A stretch of 64,000 nucleotides of DNA from Symsagittifera roscoffensis. Lineage: Eukaryota; Xenacoelomorpha; Acoela; Convolutidae. The stretch is from positions 91,733,845 to 91,797,844 of the forward strand of contig NC_087062.1 in the NCBI RefSeq assembly GCF_963678635.1, written 5' to 3'. A model generated the notes under the pieces. It saw nothing but the letters and a program-made list of their open reading frames with translations, was not told the DNA's origin and did no database searches. Below are positions 34,001 through 42,336 of the stretch, in pieces. The position numbers and the translations under genes were made by a program. Every line of letters starts with the position of its first letter. The stretch's first letter is position 1.

Positions 34001-37000
34001 GTCGTCCAGATTCTCTACCACCAGGAAGCTCATCCAAAGGTTCCGTCCTCCCATGTGAAGGACCGTCACCGGTGTTCTTCCGGCTACGTAGATAGCTCCT
34101 CGATTTGCAGCGGCTAGTCGGAGATTCGTAGGAATCAAATCTTCCCGCGTGAAGCCCATTCTCTCCCAGGTTTTTATCGGCATCACACTCACCACCGCGC
34201 CTGTGTCCAGAAGCCCTGTGACTCCGATTTTTGTTCCGTTGGTGTCAAGCAGGTGTGCTGTCACATCTGCTTCATATCCAATATGTACCGCGTCTTGTTC
34301 CATCATGGCGTCATGGCCTATCCTGCGGACTTTGAGTTCCTCTTCACCCAAATAGATCTGCCCCATTTGGTCATCATCTGTTGTTATGTAAGTCCTGGTG
34401 TAGATGCTGATTCCATCCACGTTCAGCATTATTTGATACGGCCCATAGACCTCCAAGTAGCGTCCATGAAGTTTCTTCATGCGAGGGCCACCCGTCGTTA
34501 GTAGTGCTCGCACAGCTCTCGACTCAGTGCGTGGCTCCACCTGCCTCAGATAATCTGCATATGTGTCCAAATGCATTAAAGTGAACTCTGATGGTTCACT
34601 CAAATTTCTTATTACCTGGTGTCCAGCCACTGAGATTATCGACTGTATCTTCTTTCCCTGCGGCGCCATGCCGAACCTCTTACCGGAGATCACTTTAAGT
34701 TTCATATCTAAACTGCTTGGTGTTTTCGTCTCTTCGAACTCCGTTGCCTCGAAGGTATTCAGTTGCTCCTGAAGCTTTTCATTTTCCAGTTCAAGTTTCA
34801 CTTTTTGTTCGATCTCTTTCGTCACCAATTCCTGCTGTACTCTATTTAGAGCATCCTTTGCGGCTGCCTTGTAATCGATCTTGAAGTCATCGGCCGCAGT
34901 TGCTGGTTCCGGTTCACGTGCTTCTTCTGTTACTGCTAGCATTTTCTTTGCCGCCAGCTCTTGAGGTTTGTCCTTCCTGCGTGCCTCTGCTTCGCTCAAA
35001 AGTCGAGCCTTGCTTGCTTTCACTCCTGACAAAGCTTCTTCATGCCTTGGATGCTTGATGTCTGCCACTGCATCCCAGAATTGCGGACAATCTGATTTAA
35101 AATGACCTTCCAAGTTACAAAAGAAACACCTCGGGCCAAATTTCGCAATTACTCCTCTCATGAAATCCTCATGATCCAACTCTGACGCATCTTCGTCCTC
35201 GAGGCTAAAGCCTATTGCTTTCATGCCTTGTTTGTAAGCTGGGCATGCTGACACATGATGGTCTGTTGAACTGCAATTAGCACAAGAACGTCTCTTGTCC
35301 ATATCATCCCTCGGTTTGTACCAATTGTTCCCTTGGTTTGCTGGTCCGTTGTTAAAATTGCCATAATTGTTCTTGTAATATCCAGATCTCGAAGGAGGTT
35401 TCAACAAAAGATACTCTTTTGATTTGAGCCTCAACTCCTCCGGTGTTGGCGCATTAGTTGATAGTGGTGTGTAATGCGTTGCTAGCATCGTACGAAGTTC
35501 ATCAATTTTCACAACATCGATGAATTTTGAGGCTACGGCCAGGTTCATCCTTCGGTTTGACTCATCCGGTTGGCTGCGTCTTCTCAGCATTTCCAAATCA
35601 TCGAGAAACTTGTCTATTGTTTCATCTTCTCGTTGCCTCCGTTTCTCGAAGCGCATCATCGCCTGGTGCCCCTGCACCCCTGATCCGAAACGGTTTAACA
35701 AGATTTCGAAGATTTTCTCAGCAGTGTCACGTTGATACTGTTTCTTAGCCATGACACAGTTCAGGGCTGTCCCTTCTAAGTTGCTGGTGAGCGCGCTGCA
35801 TTCCTGTCTCTCCGACAAGTCCTCTTCCTCGAAATGCAGCTTCATTACCTCTATCCAGGTATCAATACAGCCATCAGATTCGTCCTTGTAGCATCTTGGC
35901 TTCTTAAAGACTCTTCTGGACTTTTCACTGCGTTCATTGGTTCTAGATAACCGCGTCAGGAATGTCTCCAAAGACCTGTTCAGGGGTTCAAATGCTGTGG
36001 CCATTGCCGTAGCATCCCTTGAGTGTCCAGCTTGAGTGTCCTCACACCTTGTCGAAGGCTCTGTGTGCGGTGCATCCCTGCAATCCGAATCACCATGAGC
36101 GTTTCCCGCTTGGCCCATGTGACTCCTCCTCGGGCTTGTATGCCCCATGTTGCCAGAATCGCTTCTCCCAGTCGCATGTGTGCTTTGCGTTGGTCGTTCG
36201 TTCGAGGTTTGTCTGTTCCCCGTTGAACTCGCTCTACTGTTCGGGCCCCATGCTGTATTACTCCTTGTGGCATAGCCTGATGAACTGCCCCTGCCTCTAG
36301 TGGATCCATACGTCTTCCTCCTTTGATGTTCATTGAAGTTCACCCTCGGTTCCCTGCTGGGACCTCCCGAGTTCGGCTCTCCTTCTTTTGGTCCACTCTT
36401 GCTGCTTAGTAGCCCGTCCAACCTATCCATGATAGCCTGAGTTCGCCTCTCCATCATCGCGTCTATCTTTATGTCAAGAGACCCAAGAGACTGCTCTTGC
36501 TGTATTCTTAACTTCTCCATGTCGGCTCTTAAGCGTAACTCCCTCTGTTCCGCCTCTCTTGTCATTCGCGACAAGTTCCTCGTCATATGTTCGTCCGTTC
36601 TTTCTTTCAAGCGTTTTTCGCTTCTGCCAACTTCTTGTCTGTTGCGGTTTATTTCTTCCCGCAGACTTTCTCTTTCAATGTGAACTGCTCTTTCCAGTTC
36701 ACTCATCCTTATCGACATCTGTTCATTTTGTTCTCCTAAACTGCCCACTATGTTGTTTAAGGCTTCCTCTAGTGCTGCCCCGTTATCCATGAGTGGCGTC
36801 ACTAGTGGTGGTGTAACTCTGTCGGTCCCAGGTAGCTTCGTGCTGGTAGAGATCCGGGCCTTGACTCTCTGTCTTGACGTTTTATCATTATCTATTTCAG
36901 GATCCGCTAACGCGTTGCCAAGCCCTCTGGTTCTACTCTCCTCAGGTTGTGGCTCCGAACTTGTCCTAATCGTGAAGTCCTTCGACTGGCCCGGTGTGTT

Positions 37001-37684
37001 TGCCTCTTTGCTTATCGTTGTCACTACACCAAATTTATCCATGGTTCCAGTCTCTCTTCCGACGTGTGCCTCACTCTCCTGGATCGAACTATTGAGACTG
37101 ACTTGAGATCCAAAGTCCCCTTGCTCCTCTTCATCCTCTTCCTCCTGGGACTCCCCATCGTTTCCTGCTCCTCCTCCCATGCTGAATGGAAAGATGTTTC
37201 CGAAGGTGTTCTTCATTCTTTCTGAGAACGATGATGAGGTTGTTTGTCTTCCAGTTCCGCTTGCCATCATAGTGTTGTCTGTCGGAGATCTTCTAGTTAC
37301 CGTTACTTCAGTTGAGATGTCGGACAGTTCCGACATCTCCTCTCGATCCAATGTCCCGGTGGAAGTGGCAAAATCATGGCCTTGTTCTACCGGGGTAGAT
37401 TCACTCGCCAGCCTTCTGCCTCTCCCTTCCAGTTCATTTACTTCCTGGTTGTCATTCATGGTATGGTCCGTATTGACCTCCACTTCTAACGGTTCTCTTC
37501 GCTCTTCTGAGGTCTTTTGACTTCTCGTTTCAACCATTCTGCCTGAAACCGTCCCCCTTTTGTCAGACCGGGATCGCTTGATCCAATCCACAAAAGGATC
37601 GGTCATCGTTTTTCTTTGCTTTTCAGGTATGAATTTCCTAGAGCTATTACCTCGTTTTGGTATCCTTGACTTGTCTAAACTCAT
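28082..37684 (-). CDS. Element B ORF1: Gag-protease-RT-RNase H-integrase-macro polyprotein
   Basis: This single 3200-residue ORF starts at an ATG. In order it has a disordered Ser/Thr-rich N-terminus; a long coiled coil (about 310-420); a Gag capsid-like helical region (about 590-760); and two CCHC knuckles (CANCSSTDHHVSAC about 798, CFFCNLEGHFKSDC about 851). These are followed by a protease with LLDTGAVVSVMP (about 1159); RT with FCCDFRYLNA, MPFGLCNATATFQ and CYVDDVVIA (about 1645); RNase H with VLDTDAS and the Asp of LRVDNRALSW; and a polar spacer of roughly 500 residues, far longer than usual. The integrase has the HHCC finger near 2416 and D, D, E at about 2481, 2541 and 2577 (D-35-E), with a GPF motif near 2718. 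About 450 further residues end in a macro-like domain. Gag and Pol share one frame with no stop, as in some other animal gypsy groups. All catalytic triads appear intact. Confidence 0.95.
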   Translation of the reverse strand: MSLDKSRIPKRGNSSRKFIPEKQRKTMTDPFVDWIKRSRSDKRGTVSGRMVETRSQKTSEERREPLEVEVNTDHTMNDNQEVNELEGRGRRLASESTPVEQGHDFATSTGTLDREEMSELSDISTEVTVTRRSPTDNTMMASGTGRQTTSSSFSERMKNTFGNIFPFSMGGGAGNDGESQEEEDEEEQGDFGSQVSLNSSIQESEAHVGRETGTMDKFGVVTTISKEANTPGQSKDFTIRTSSEPQPEESRTRGLGNALADPEIDNDKTSRQRVKARISTSTKLPGTDRVTPPLVTPLMDNGAALEEALNNIVGSLGEQNEQMSIRMSELERAVHIERESLREEINRNRQEVGRSEKRLKERTDEHMTRNLSRMTREAEQRELRLRADMEKLRIQQEQSLGSLDIKIDAMMERRTQAIMDRLDGLLSSKSGPKEGEPNSGGPSREPRVNFNEHQRRKTYGSTRGRGSSSGYATRSNTAWGPNSRASSTGNRQTSNERPTQSTHATGRSDSGNMGHTSPRRSHMGQAGNAHGDSDCRDAPHTEPSTRCEDTQAGHSRDATAMATAFEPLNRSLETFLTRLSRTNERSEKSRRVFKKPRCYKDESDGCIDTWIEVMKLHFEEEDLSERQECSALTSNLEGTALNCVMAKKQYQRDTAEKIFEILLNRFGSGVQGHQAMMRFEKRRQREDETIDKFLDDLEMLRRRSQPDESNRRMNLAVASKFIDVVKIDELRTMLATHYTPLSTNAPTPEELRLKSKEYLLLKPPSRSGYYKNNYGNFNNGPANQGNNWYKPRDDMDKRRSCANCSSTDHHVSACPAYKQGMKAIGFSLEDEDASELDHEDFMRGVIAKFGPRCFFCNLEGHFKSDCPQFWDAVADIKHPRHEEALSGVKASKARLLSEAEARRKDKPQELAAKKMLAVTEEAREPEPATAADDFKIDYKAAAKDALNRVQQELVTKEIEQKVKLELENEKLQEQLNTFEATEFEETKTPSSLDMKLKVISGKRFGMAPQGKKIQSIISVAGHQVIRNLSEPSEFTLMHLDTYADYLRQVEPRTESRAVRALLTTGGPRMKKLHGRYLEVYGPYQIMLNVDGISIYTRTYITTDDDQMGQIYLGEEELKVRRIGHDAMMEQDAVHIGYEADVTAHLLDTNGTKIGVTGLLDTGAVVSVMPIKTWERMGFTREDLIPTNLRLAAANRGAIYVAGRTPVTVLHMGGRNLWMSFLVVENLDDADQFILGRDFVRNFDVMIDLNNGLIRIRNPDRKYVKRPINRIKTDENKVPVFLDRKVKLQPGQAVVAIFRMRNLNSLSDSKQVCLVPNPNSQSSVILGRSFSVTRNGLCVSVLLNTLDTTVSIQRGKKLGYALPMRTDYEETQNLKKYSVKDCPYHANKDKTLKRIDELKSIRKLFSMKSETDDGFSSCSNFPERPSSYELDSDKPVLPEIEHLKGKIGEGDFEKLRDLLDRNAEVFSKHKADIGCCNFVEHEIELEEGAVPHREGARRMTPHKSEACRAEIEMLLEYDMIEPSKSPWACGVVMAKKKGGQLRFCCDFRYLNAVTIKDAYPIPRIDESLSKLGDAKFFTTLDLGSAFWQVPLRKKDREKTGFACELGLYQWKRMPFGLCNATATFQRLMAQALTGVTKKYGNLLMCYVDDVVIATPTLEDHIDRLDEVFGCMKRAGLKCKPSKCEILRDSIKYLGRMVNRHGVRPDPEAVEAVLTWKAHRTDTQLMSFLGFANYYREFIKGYADKMYPMQKLMRNKGKKFEWNDEAQVAFENIKRELCEAPVLGMPTEKGMYVLDTDASVVAISGILHQEQEWNGRTVLRPIAYGSKVLSDTEMKYGAPKAEMFAVVTFVEKYRAYLGSAPFKLRVDNRALSWLKTYSMDQSYIGRWIVRLDGYHMIIEHRMRDKHQNADSLSKKTEFYERLEQKQANQAEVKEGFSFLDKETYEALPLTRWLDKSGHPIPGHPELPVEKAAEIKILSREDPVPLDLLLRSNLVQQELSRMNINSLSLLDKTVQVTPQVMRILGGLLEREVTRDDPEWTAAVASLTVSEKVKIMPSRHKHEENKRGYRTTVQQLVSSIPQEILTSTSYGQKGQESGKQKKTVTFVDREKEGEEVEQNLLQDYLSGEKDEEKNQRSQDQHPGQGNLSGESEIDEKIPDEKQDLENKVFSGEFRWMRRKYGHDLEERAVSSTTPSTDDKSESSEMNTYSDRDSTSGSELSELAIHTLLVETRARDLDREVYQDPDSDRYLIPSERVFDNAADDLETKAVSKRSISLLPQKEVVRTDLQPFQQETQPLAKIWCVKMEEDTHQPNELNSQMRVMKTYLKARYRLSDLLRAQRNDRMTSNLKRWIENGAPDKGDLEEDSYRILRQYFMQKEGRLYLNKDGIVACKRREEDRVLYKYNAIVLSQLYQTELLFRSHDQMGHQGIDKVYQRILKRFEWPEMKKACEKWVTACLSCQQVKDPRKLRFPLQSIESSEFNEVVQIDHQKICMTDSGYNQVLVMIDHFTKYAEAVPCITASAEETCDHLINTWIARHGCPMTFQSDNGTAFVGELTKELMRRSQVAQAHSTTYHPQTNGLVERQNRTLVSMLRVYCSRYMTDWDRYLPQVMGAYNSTQQSTTGVSPHMMLTGHEKSLPLTFFYPEYEGKKTSPQVYVRDVIRRQQELNDLCRRNTQQAQARQRKRFDKKAAGAKAYSVGDYVWVFQNVIPPKGTKKLLKKWRGPFMITEVHQEGRFYRLSTGRAAHYENIKPHNPSTEDWCVPADMEEGDYLMMDPACEVNEKGTRQKNDGNEIVEDGTDTPLDLDPNEQIEADDETLPYAEEDWQDPEQTEVPKNLEPDLPFTMQTRRKDGTRPRKKYNPYGDDFVVDRIDLKNIVEEVVGLEEITVSQDIDIVDDHNDEWVDDWSKPEVEFDDEQQQSYEQDQTNLRVLEWVNEMTSDPKETSVTIQDVDRESAKYIKTERDDPSWAAQEGQLLIPASNLDLIPGMRSTGTPMDIFVRGVGVGLTHTENLIIKKLRIARETGELEAETGEEPKKPDIGRVVESYFNLPNEYSSNIILTDSDFILTNRTCAVAITADMSFRTALAADFKREYKNVEFLWKQRPGIGGVAALPPAVSQIPGKYLCFLVTRATEKQHVDPENLVLSLTRLRDFLVEMDVKELSLPVYDPNRGRLHPRELYALVHVIFSDTNIQVYLHKKYYLSIG
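28108..28540 (-). other. Macro-like (ADP-ribose-binding) domain at the Pol C-terminus
   Basis: Residues about 3050-3192 of the polyprotein show the order expected for a macro domain. There is a hydrophobic strand followed by ITADMSFRTALAADFKREY (compare the N-D/A-D-x-x-M-G-x-G-I-A-x-x-F-K pattern of the TARG1/ALC1-like group), then GGVAAL, then KYLCFLVTRATEKQ, then an amphipathic helix LVLSLTRLRDFL. The last part is VKELSLPVYDPNRGRL followed by a helix and IQVYLH. The glycine-rich loop (usually GCG-x-x-G) is replaced by YDPNRGRL, so hydrolase activity is uncertain although the fold is likely. Family assignment rests on motif order recognised by eye. Confidence 0.7.
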
Positions 37685-38462
37685 TCTCTATTTGTCACTT
37701 TCCTATGCCTACTCTTGACTCAATTGCTAGAGACCTTATAGTTTTATTAACAACAATAATGACACAACACAATAAATTTCACCAGATTCTATTAAATAGT
37801 GACCACGAATCCCTGTATGTTGTCAGAGTACAGTTTGTATAAAATTTATTCACACTAACCGATTACCGGTCCAAAGATCTGGAAACTAGCACAATATGAT
37901 GTTATCAGTCAATTTAAAAGATAGTGTATTCACTACCCAATCAAGCACAGTTTACGTTGATTTAAAATCAAAAACAAGAAATATATATTGACACAATATG
38001 AATGTATATATAAAAAAAACGTATGTGTCTTGTACTCTTAGTCGGTCGCAGTACAATAGTCGAACCTGTCTTTTAAAGAAAAAGCTTTCCCTGCTTGGTG
38101 CTGCACCAAACAGACAAAACTTTGAAGGCAGTAATTTTCTCAAGTGGGCGTCTATTGCACCCACCGAGTACTGTGTTACCTATCTGCCTTCGGACTGCCC
38201 GAGCTAGACCTACTAAAATCCTCAGGGCAGTCACTTTTCCCAAAAACGTATTATGTTTCAATCCACACCAATGAGTCACGCTCTTTTTAATTTAGACTTA
38301 GTGTCGCGAATATCCGAGTTCGGACCTGTTTTGTATTAGTCTGGTTCTTTTTGAGAGGCAAGTTACCAGTGCAGTCACTGATACCTAGCCTGTGTATTAA
38401 TAACCTAATACCTCTCGCTTTTTAGTCTTTCTTCCGTTTACCTAAGTCCTTAATAAAATTAT

Positions 38463-40094
38463 ACCCCTCCGGATTGGCACAAATAGGACCCTTCCGGACT
38501 GTCAGAGTATAGACCCCTCCGGATTGGGACTCCTCCGAGTTAGTTAATAGTAGACCTCCGGATTTGGACCCCTCCGGTTTTGTGGAAAGTAGACCCCTCC
38601 GGATTCGGACCCCTCTGACTTTGAAAAATTTCGACCCCTCCGGATTGGGAGCCCTTAGCTCTGTCAAAGTAGTTTTTCGTAGTTTTCTTAATCTCAGCTT
38701 ATACCCCTCCGGATACGTTCTGGGTTGCTTTTATGCTGTTTGAATTAACTGGGAAGGGTATAGGGTCCTTTCCTAGACCCCTCCGGATTGAAGTTAAGGC
38801 ACTTATTTGACAATTCACACTAACGGTGAAGGGTCTTATCACTTGCCTAATTTCGACTCTATTATGGTTGTCTTGTGCCTTCAGCCCTCCCTTTTTGTCT
38901 AGAACTGTCCTAAGTCACTTAGTTCAATCGCTATCAACTTTTGGTAGGGGTATAAGGGTTTTTCAGAAAAATTTATAAAACGTGAAGGGTGTACCCCTCC
39001 GGATTTGTGTAATTTGCTAAAAACAATCTCAAAAATTTTCTCGCTTACTTTTCCAAAAAAAATTTTGACCCTATCAGTAAGCTCAGCTAATTTCTGATCT
39101 ATTGGTACCAAGATCAACTCAATATGCTCAGTAGTTCCAAAGTTATTAACTAAAACGTCTTTCTTCCAAACTCAAAAATTTTCTCTCTTATAGGTTCCGC
39201 CTAACTTTTTCCGCAAATCTGGTCCTTTCGACCTAAAAATTATTGATCTGAGCTCAGAAGGCCTATACTCTTCTAGTTCAATGCAAAAGACCCGATCTAA
39301 AACGCTTTTGTAGAAAAAGTTTGCGAAAAACTATGCTACCTGGACCCCTCCGGATTGATGAATCCACCAAATCAAACACGTTATGTTCGATTTCTCTGCG
39401 ACCCGGAAGGCTTTCGGTTAGCGGGTTTTAAAACTCGTAGATTCACCAGTGGACGTTGTCCGATCAACTATTTTTACTGTCCTAACTCAAAGATTTCAAA
39501 AAATTTTCTGATTTTATAGTGTTTCTTACTATCAAAAAATGGGAAAATTTGGTTTTTTTGTACCAAACTAGTTCCAACCACTTCCGAACTAAAGTTAACC
39601 GGTTCTATTTATTACAGTAGTGCAGTTACGATGTAACACACTAACTTAGCGCTTTTTTCCGTTTCAAAAAATATCGATATCTCAAAAATCGCGACTTATG
39701 GGGGGATCAAAATATCGCTATTTTGACCCTAAAAACCGGTCTGTTTTCGTTGTTTTTCACTGAAAAACGATATAAGACTATTAATATAGGCTATATAAAT
39801 AATAATATTAGTAATACTATACCCCTCCGGGTTCGTTTATTATCCGAATTAAGGTGCTTAACTCGGATATTCGCAGTTCGGTGAAGGGTCACTACAGTGC
39901 AGCACTGTCGAGCCCCCCACAGATTACTATCTTACTTTTTGTACCAAAAGGGATACAAAACTTGTTAACGATACCCAACAGTCGATTGTTGTTGTCGTTG
40001 AGCCCCTTCGTGTTGCTCCTTGAACTGCTTGCCGGATCGGTCTTCACCCAAGACCCTTCCGAATTGAGCGCAAATCAGCTGACCCTTCTGGATT
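38463..40094 (-). repeat. Leader array of ACCCCTCCGGATT motifs
   Basis: Exact 13-mers start at 38463, 38513, 38593, 38634, 38777, 38993 and 39344. Variants occur at 38488 (ACCCTTCCGGACT), 38529, 38554, 38568, 38609, 38703 (GGATA ending), 39831 (GGGTT ending), 40053 and 40082. All have the same orientation, with irregular spacing of roughly 15-350 bases. The related CCTTCCGGATT and its inverse occur in both LTRs. Confidence 0.9.
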
Positions 40095-40624
40095 GAGCGC
40101 AATTTATCATTAACGTGCTTAAATGCTCAAATAACCCTACAGTTCAAGCCTCACAAACGGGCCACAAAATTGATCGTAACGATCCTGACTGATATAAATG
40201 CCTGTAACAACAATATATCTATCAACAACAAACGGGGGGGTTGAATCACATCTTGTCTGGGGGGATGATTTCTACTGATTTTTTACTTATTTACTGTTTT
40301 TGGTTTTTTCGGTTATTTTTTTATGGTTTTTGTTTTTCTTGGGTACTATACTACTTTTTGTTTGGTTTTACTTATATCTTTAAGTGTTTTTGGTCACCAA
40401 CCACTCAGGGGACGAGGGGACGGCCGATCCCCCCACCCTTCCTGGTTCGTGAATTTTCGGTCTTAACTAGGTTAAAAAACTATTCACGGCAATCCGGAAG
40501 GCCTCCGCGTTCCGAACTACCCTTCCGCCCCGGCGGTTTAGGCCTATTAAGGGCGTTAATGTGAGCATCCGCTCGGCGCGGAGTGCTCGTTAACGGTTCT
40601 GCCGGTCATGATGTTAAAAAAGAA

Positions 40625-40642
40625 TAACACCCAGGAGCGCCA
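40625..40642 (-). other. Candidate tRNA primer-binding site
   Basis: On the minus strand TGGCGCTCCTGGGTGTTA lies 12 bases inside the 5' LTR. It begins TGG, as expected for pairing with a tRNA 3' CCA end. The 12-base gap to the LTR is larger than usual (0-8), and I cannot name the tRNA. Confidence 0.4.
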
Positions 40643-40654
40643 TAAAAACATACA

Positions 40655-41565
40655 TGTAACATTCGCCCGGAAGATACATATCGACGGATAACAAAACTAA
40701 GTCTTAAGACGACTGGCTAGCGTCTAAACAGAGCTTTGCATGTTTTTCACCGTCTCTACCAAGCCAGTACTTTTCGGTGGTCTTTCTTACATCAGGTCGA
40801 CAAAAACGTTACTGTTCTCCGGCTTCGACCAGAACGCTCAAATTAACTGAATTACATGCAAAATTAGTGAGCCGATGGCTGGGTCTCAGTATCCCCAGAC
40901 CACGAGGTCACTCCTAAAAACAGGGCTACTACTTATTATATTACTATTGTTTTTGTTCAGTAGATAAAAACCATCGAAGATGGATCAACCCTTTCCCCCA
41001 ACTCCTAGCACCTCATCCTTGTCAAAACTAATCAAAATATCAGTTAAATTCAAGTCAGGACATGACAGGATGCTAAAAGTTTATGTGAGTTAATAAAAGT
41101 TTCCGTCCCGAGACCCTTCCGGATTCTCGAATCCGCCGAATCAAGCTCCTTACTCTTGATTTCTTGCTAATCCGGAAGGCTGGTTCTCACCCTTCACCGT
41201 TGTTGGCAACGGCCTTGCAACTATTGTAGCAGCACAATAGTTGCAACTCGGAACGTTCTCTGCTATTCTGTAGTTCGTTGTCGTTCTCCAATCTCAATTT
41301 TCGTACTGTTCGCAATCGCAGATAAAAGTTGTTCTGTTTTTCACTCGCTTTTTGTTAAAATGGCCGTTTCAGCATTTCTCAGAAATGTGACGTCATCATT
41401 CGAATTTTTGAAAATTTAAAATACTAGAATATTCTAGCCCTCACCGTTTGGCTAAACGTTCCAATAACGTCGCTAATCCTTCGAAATCATCAACTCGGAA
41501 GGCTTACTGCTCAAAATTCGAATCCTGCATAAATTGCATTTTGGCCATTCTGGTCGAATGTCACA
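40655..41565 (-). repeat. 5' LTR of element B
   Basis: This is the 911-bp partner of the LTR at 17021-17940, with the same TGTAACATTCG and CGAATGTCACA ends and near-identity throughout. It adjoins the leader on its left side and the interrupted host ORF on its right. It contains the same nested hairpins (TGCAACTATTGT with ACAATAGTTGCA around 41216-41245). The promoter driving the minus-strand genomic RNA is expected here; I see no unambiguous TATA box. Confidence 0.95.
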
Positions 41566-41625
41566 CACGTCGTGCCACAAAACCACTTTTTTCTCCTTCA
41601 AAAGCACTCGGTCAATTGCCAATAG
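41566..41625 (-). pseudogene. Other half of the ORF split by element B
   Basis: The minus strand reads LLAIDRVLLKEKKVVLWHDV up to the LTR boundary, in the same frame as VVNNTISS on the far side (17020 downward). A TAA lies just upstream of this segment, so the original ORF is already decayed or begins nearby. The segment identifies the insertion site of element B. Confidence 0.6.
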
Positions 41626-42336
41626 CAATTAATCGGAGCGTTCTTTTCCTACACTGATGGTTACTCTGAATTCGGCTGCTTTGATTTGTTTCAAGAATTT
41701 TTAGTTGTTTCGGTAAAAACGAGCATGTCGGACGCAATTGAAGACGTAAAATTGCCAAACCGAATCTTAAACTTCTGTCTTTAGTGTGGTTTGGGCTCAA
41801 TATGGAACAATGTAAATAACCAATGCTTCAAAAACGCTTTTTCATGAAATAAAATAAAACTAAAAGGGAGGAGTTGATGTACAGAAAGTTCAATTCAAAT
41901 ATCTGGCAAATATTAAATATATATTTTTTGAAAATCACATGCTTATTTCAGGTTTTTCATGAGTTTTTTGAGTAGTTTGATACTGCTGGTAAGTTGAGCT
42001 CTTACCTTATCATTAGTTAGGCTCTTCCAGCTTACGCTTTCATGTCTCTTCCAAAAGCCTAGTAACAACCCAAAAAAACTAATTGTAATGTGAAAATCTT
42101 AAAGCACGTGAGAAACCCATAATTAATGATGAGGAATATCGAACTGTCATGATTGCGATATCCCTGTGATGATGCAAATGCTTCACATTTAATCAGAATA
42201 TCTTTCAAAGTAATCTAAGAATAAGGATTACGAAATTAAAGATTTTTGTTAAACTTTAGACAAGTCAGTAATTTTTTATATACAAGTCTGTCGCGATTTT
42301 CGCGACCACCCAGCAAGATTTCTAGCCTTAATTTTG
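41626..42336. other. Upstream region of the ERp44 gene
   Basis: This is AT-rich sequence between the transposon flank and the first supportable exon of the ERp44 gene. It should contain that gene's promoter, but I see no clear TATA box or trans-splice signal. A 62-codon minus-strand ORF here has no recognisable domain. Confidence 0.4.

Larger units (their letters stand above)
37685..40654 (-). promoter_or_regulatory. 3-kb leader of element B
   Basis: This is the untranslated region between the 5' LTR and the gag start. It contains the ACCCCTCCGGATT array (38463-40094), blocks shared with element A (39330-40330), and the candidate primer-binding site next to the LTR. No ORF longer than about 100 codons is present. 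The unusual length recalls retroviral elements whose leaders host insulators, internal ribosome entry sites or packaging signals; which applies here is unknown. Confidence 0.7.
17021..41565 (-). mobile_element. Element B: 24.5-kb LTR retrotransposon with macro-domain Pol, SGNH ORF and giant ORF3
   Basis: One LTR pair (17021-17940 and 40655-41565) encloses, in minus-strand order, a candidate primer-binding site, a 3-kb leader, the 3200-codon gag-pol ORF, the 988-codon ORF2, the 1990-codon ORF3 and an 800-base 3' region with a purine-rich tract. No other LTR copy lies inside, so I read it as one element rather than stacked insertions. The near-identical LTRs and three very long intact ORFs indicate a recent insertion. 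The flanks share only CAC (left ...TTCACCAC, right CACGTCG), consistent with a 3-bp target duplication that restores an open frame in the interrupted ORF; Ty3/gypsy duplications are more often 4-6 bp. Integrase order (RT-RNase H-IN) places it in Ty3/gypsy. Usual Ty3/gypsy elements are 5-12 kb, so it is two or more times larger. Confidence 0.9.

Noticed and set aside
38463-40094. CRISPR-like repeat array
   Set aside because: Spacing is irregular, repeats are only 13 bases and the context is an animal retrotransposon leader.
17021-41565. Two independent insertions (a gypsy element and a separate ORF2/ORF3 transposon)
   Set aside because: Only one LTR pair is present, no second set of termini separates ORF1 from ORF2, and element A shows ORF3 sequence recombined with leader and gag.
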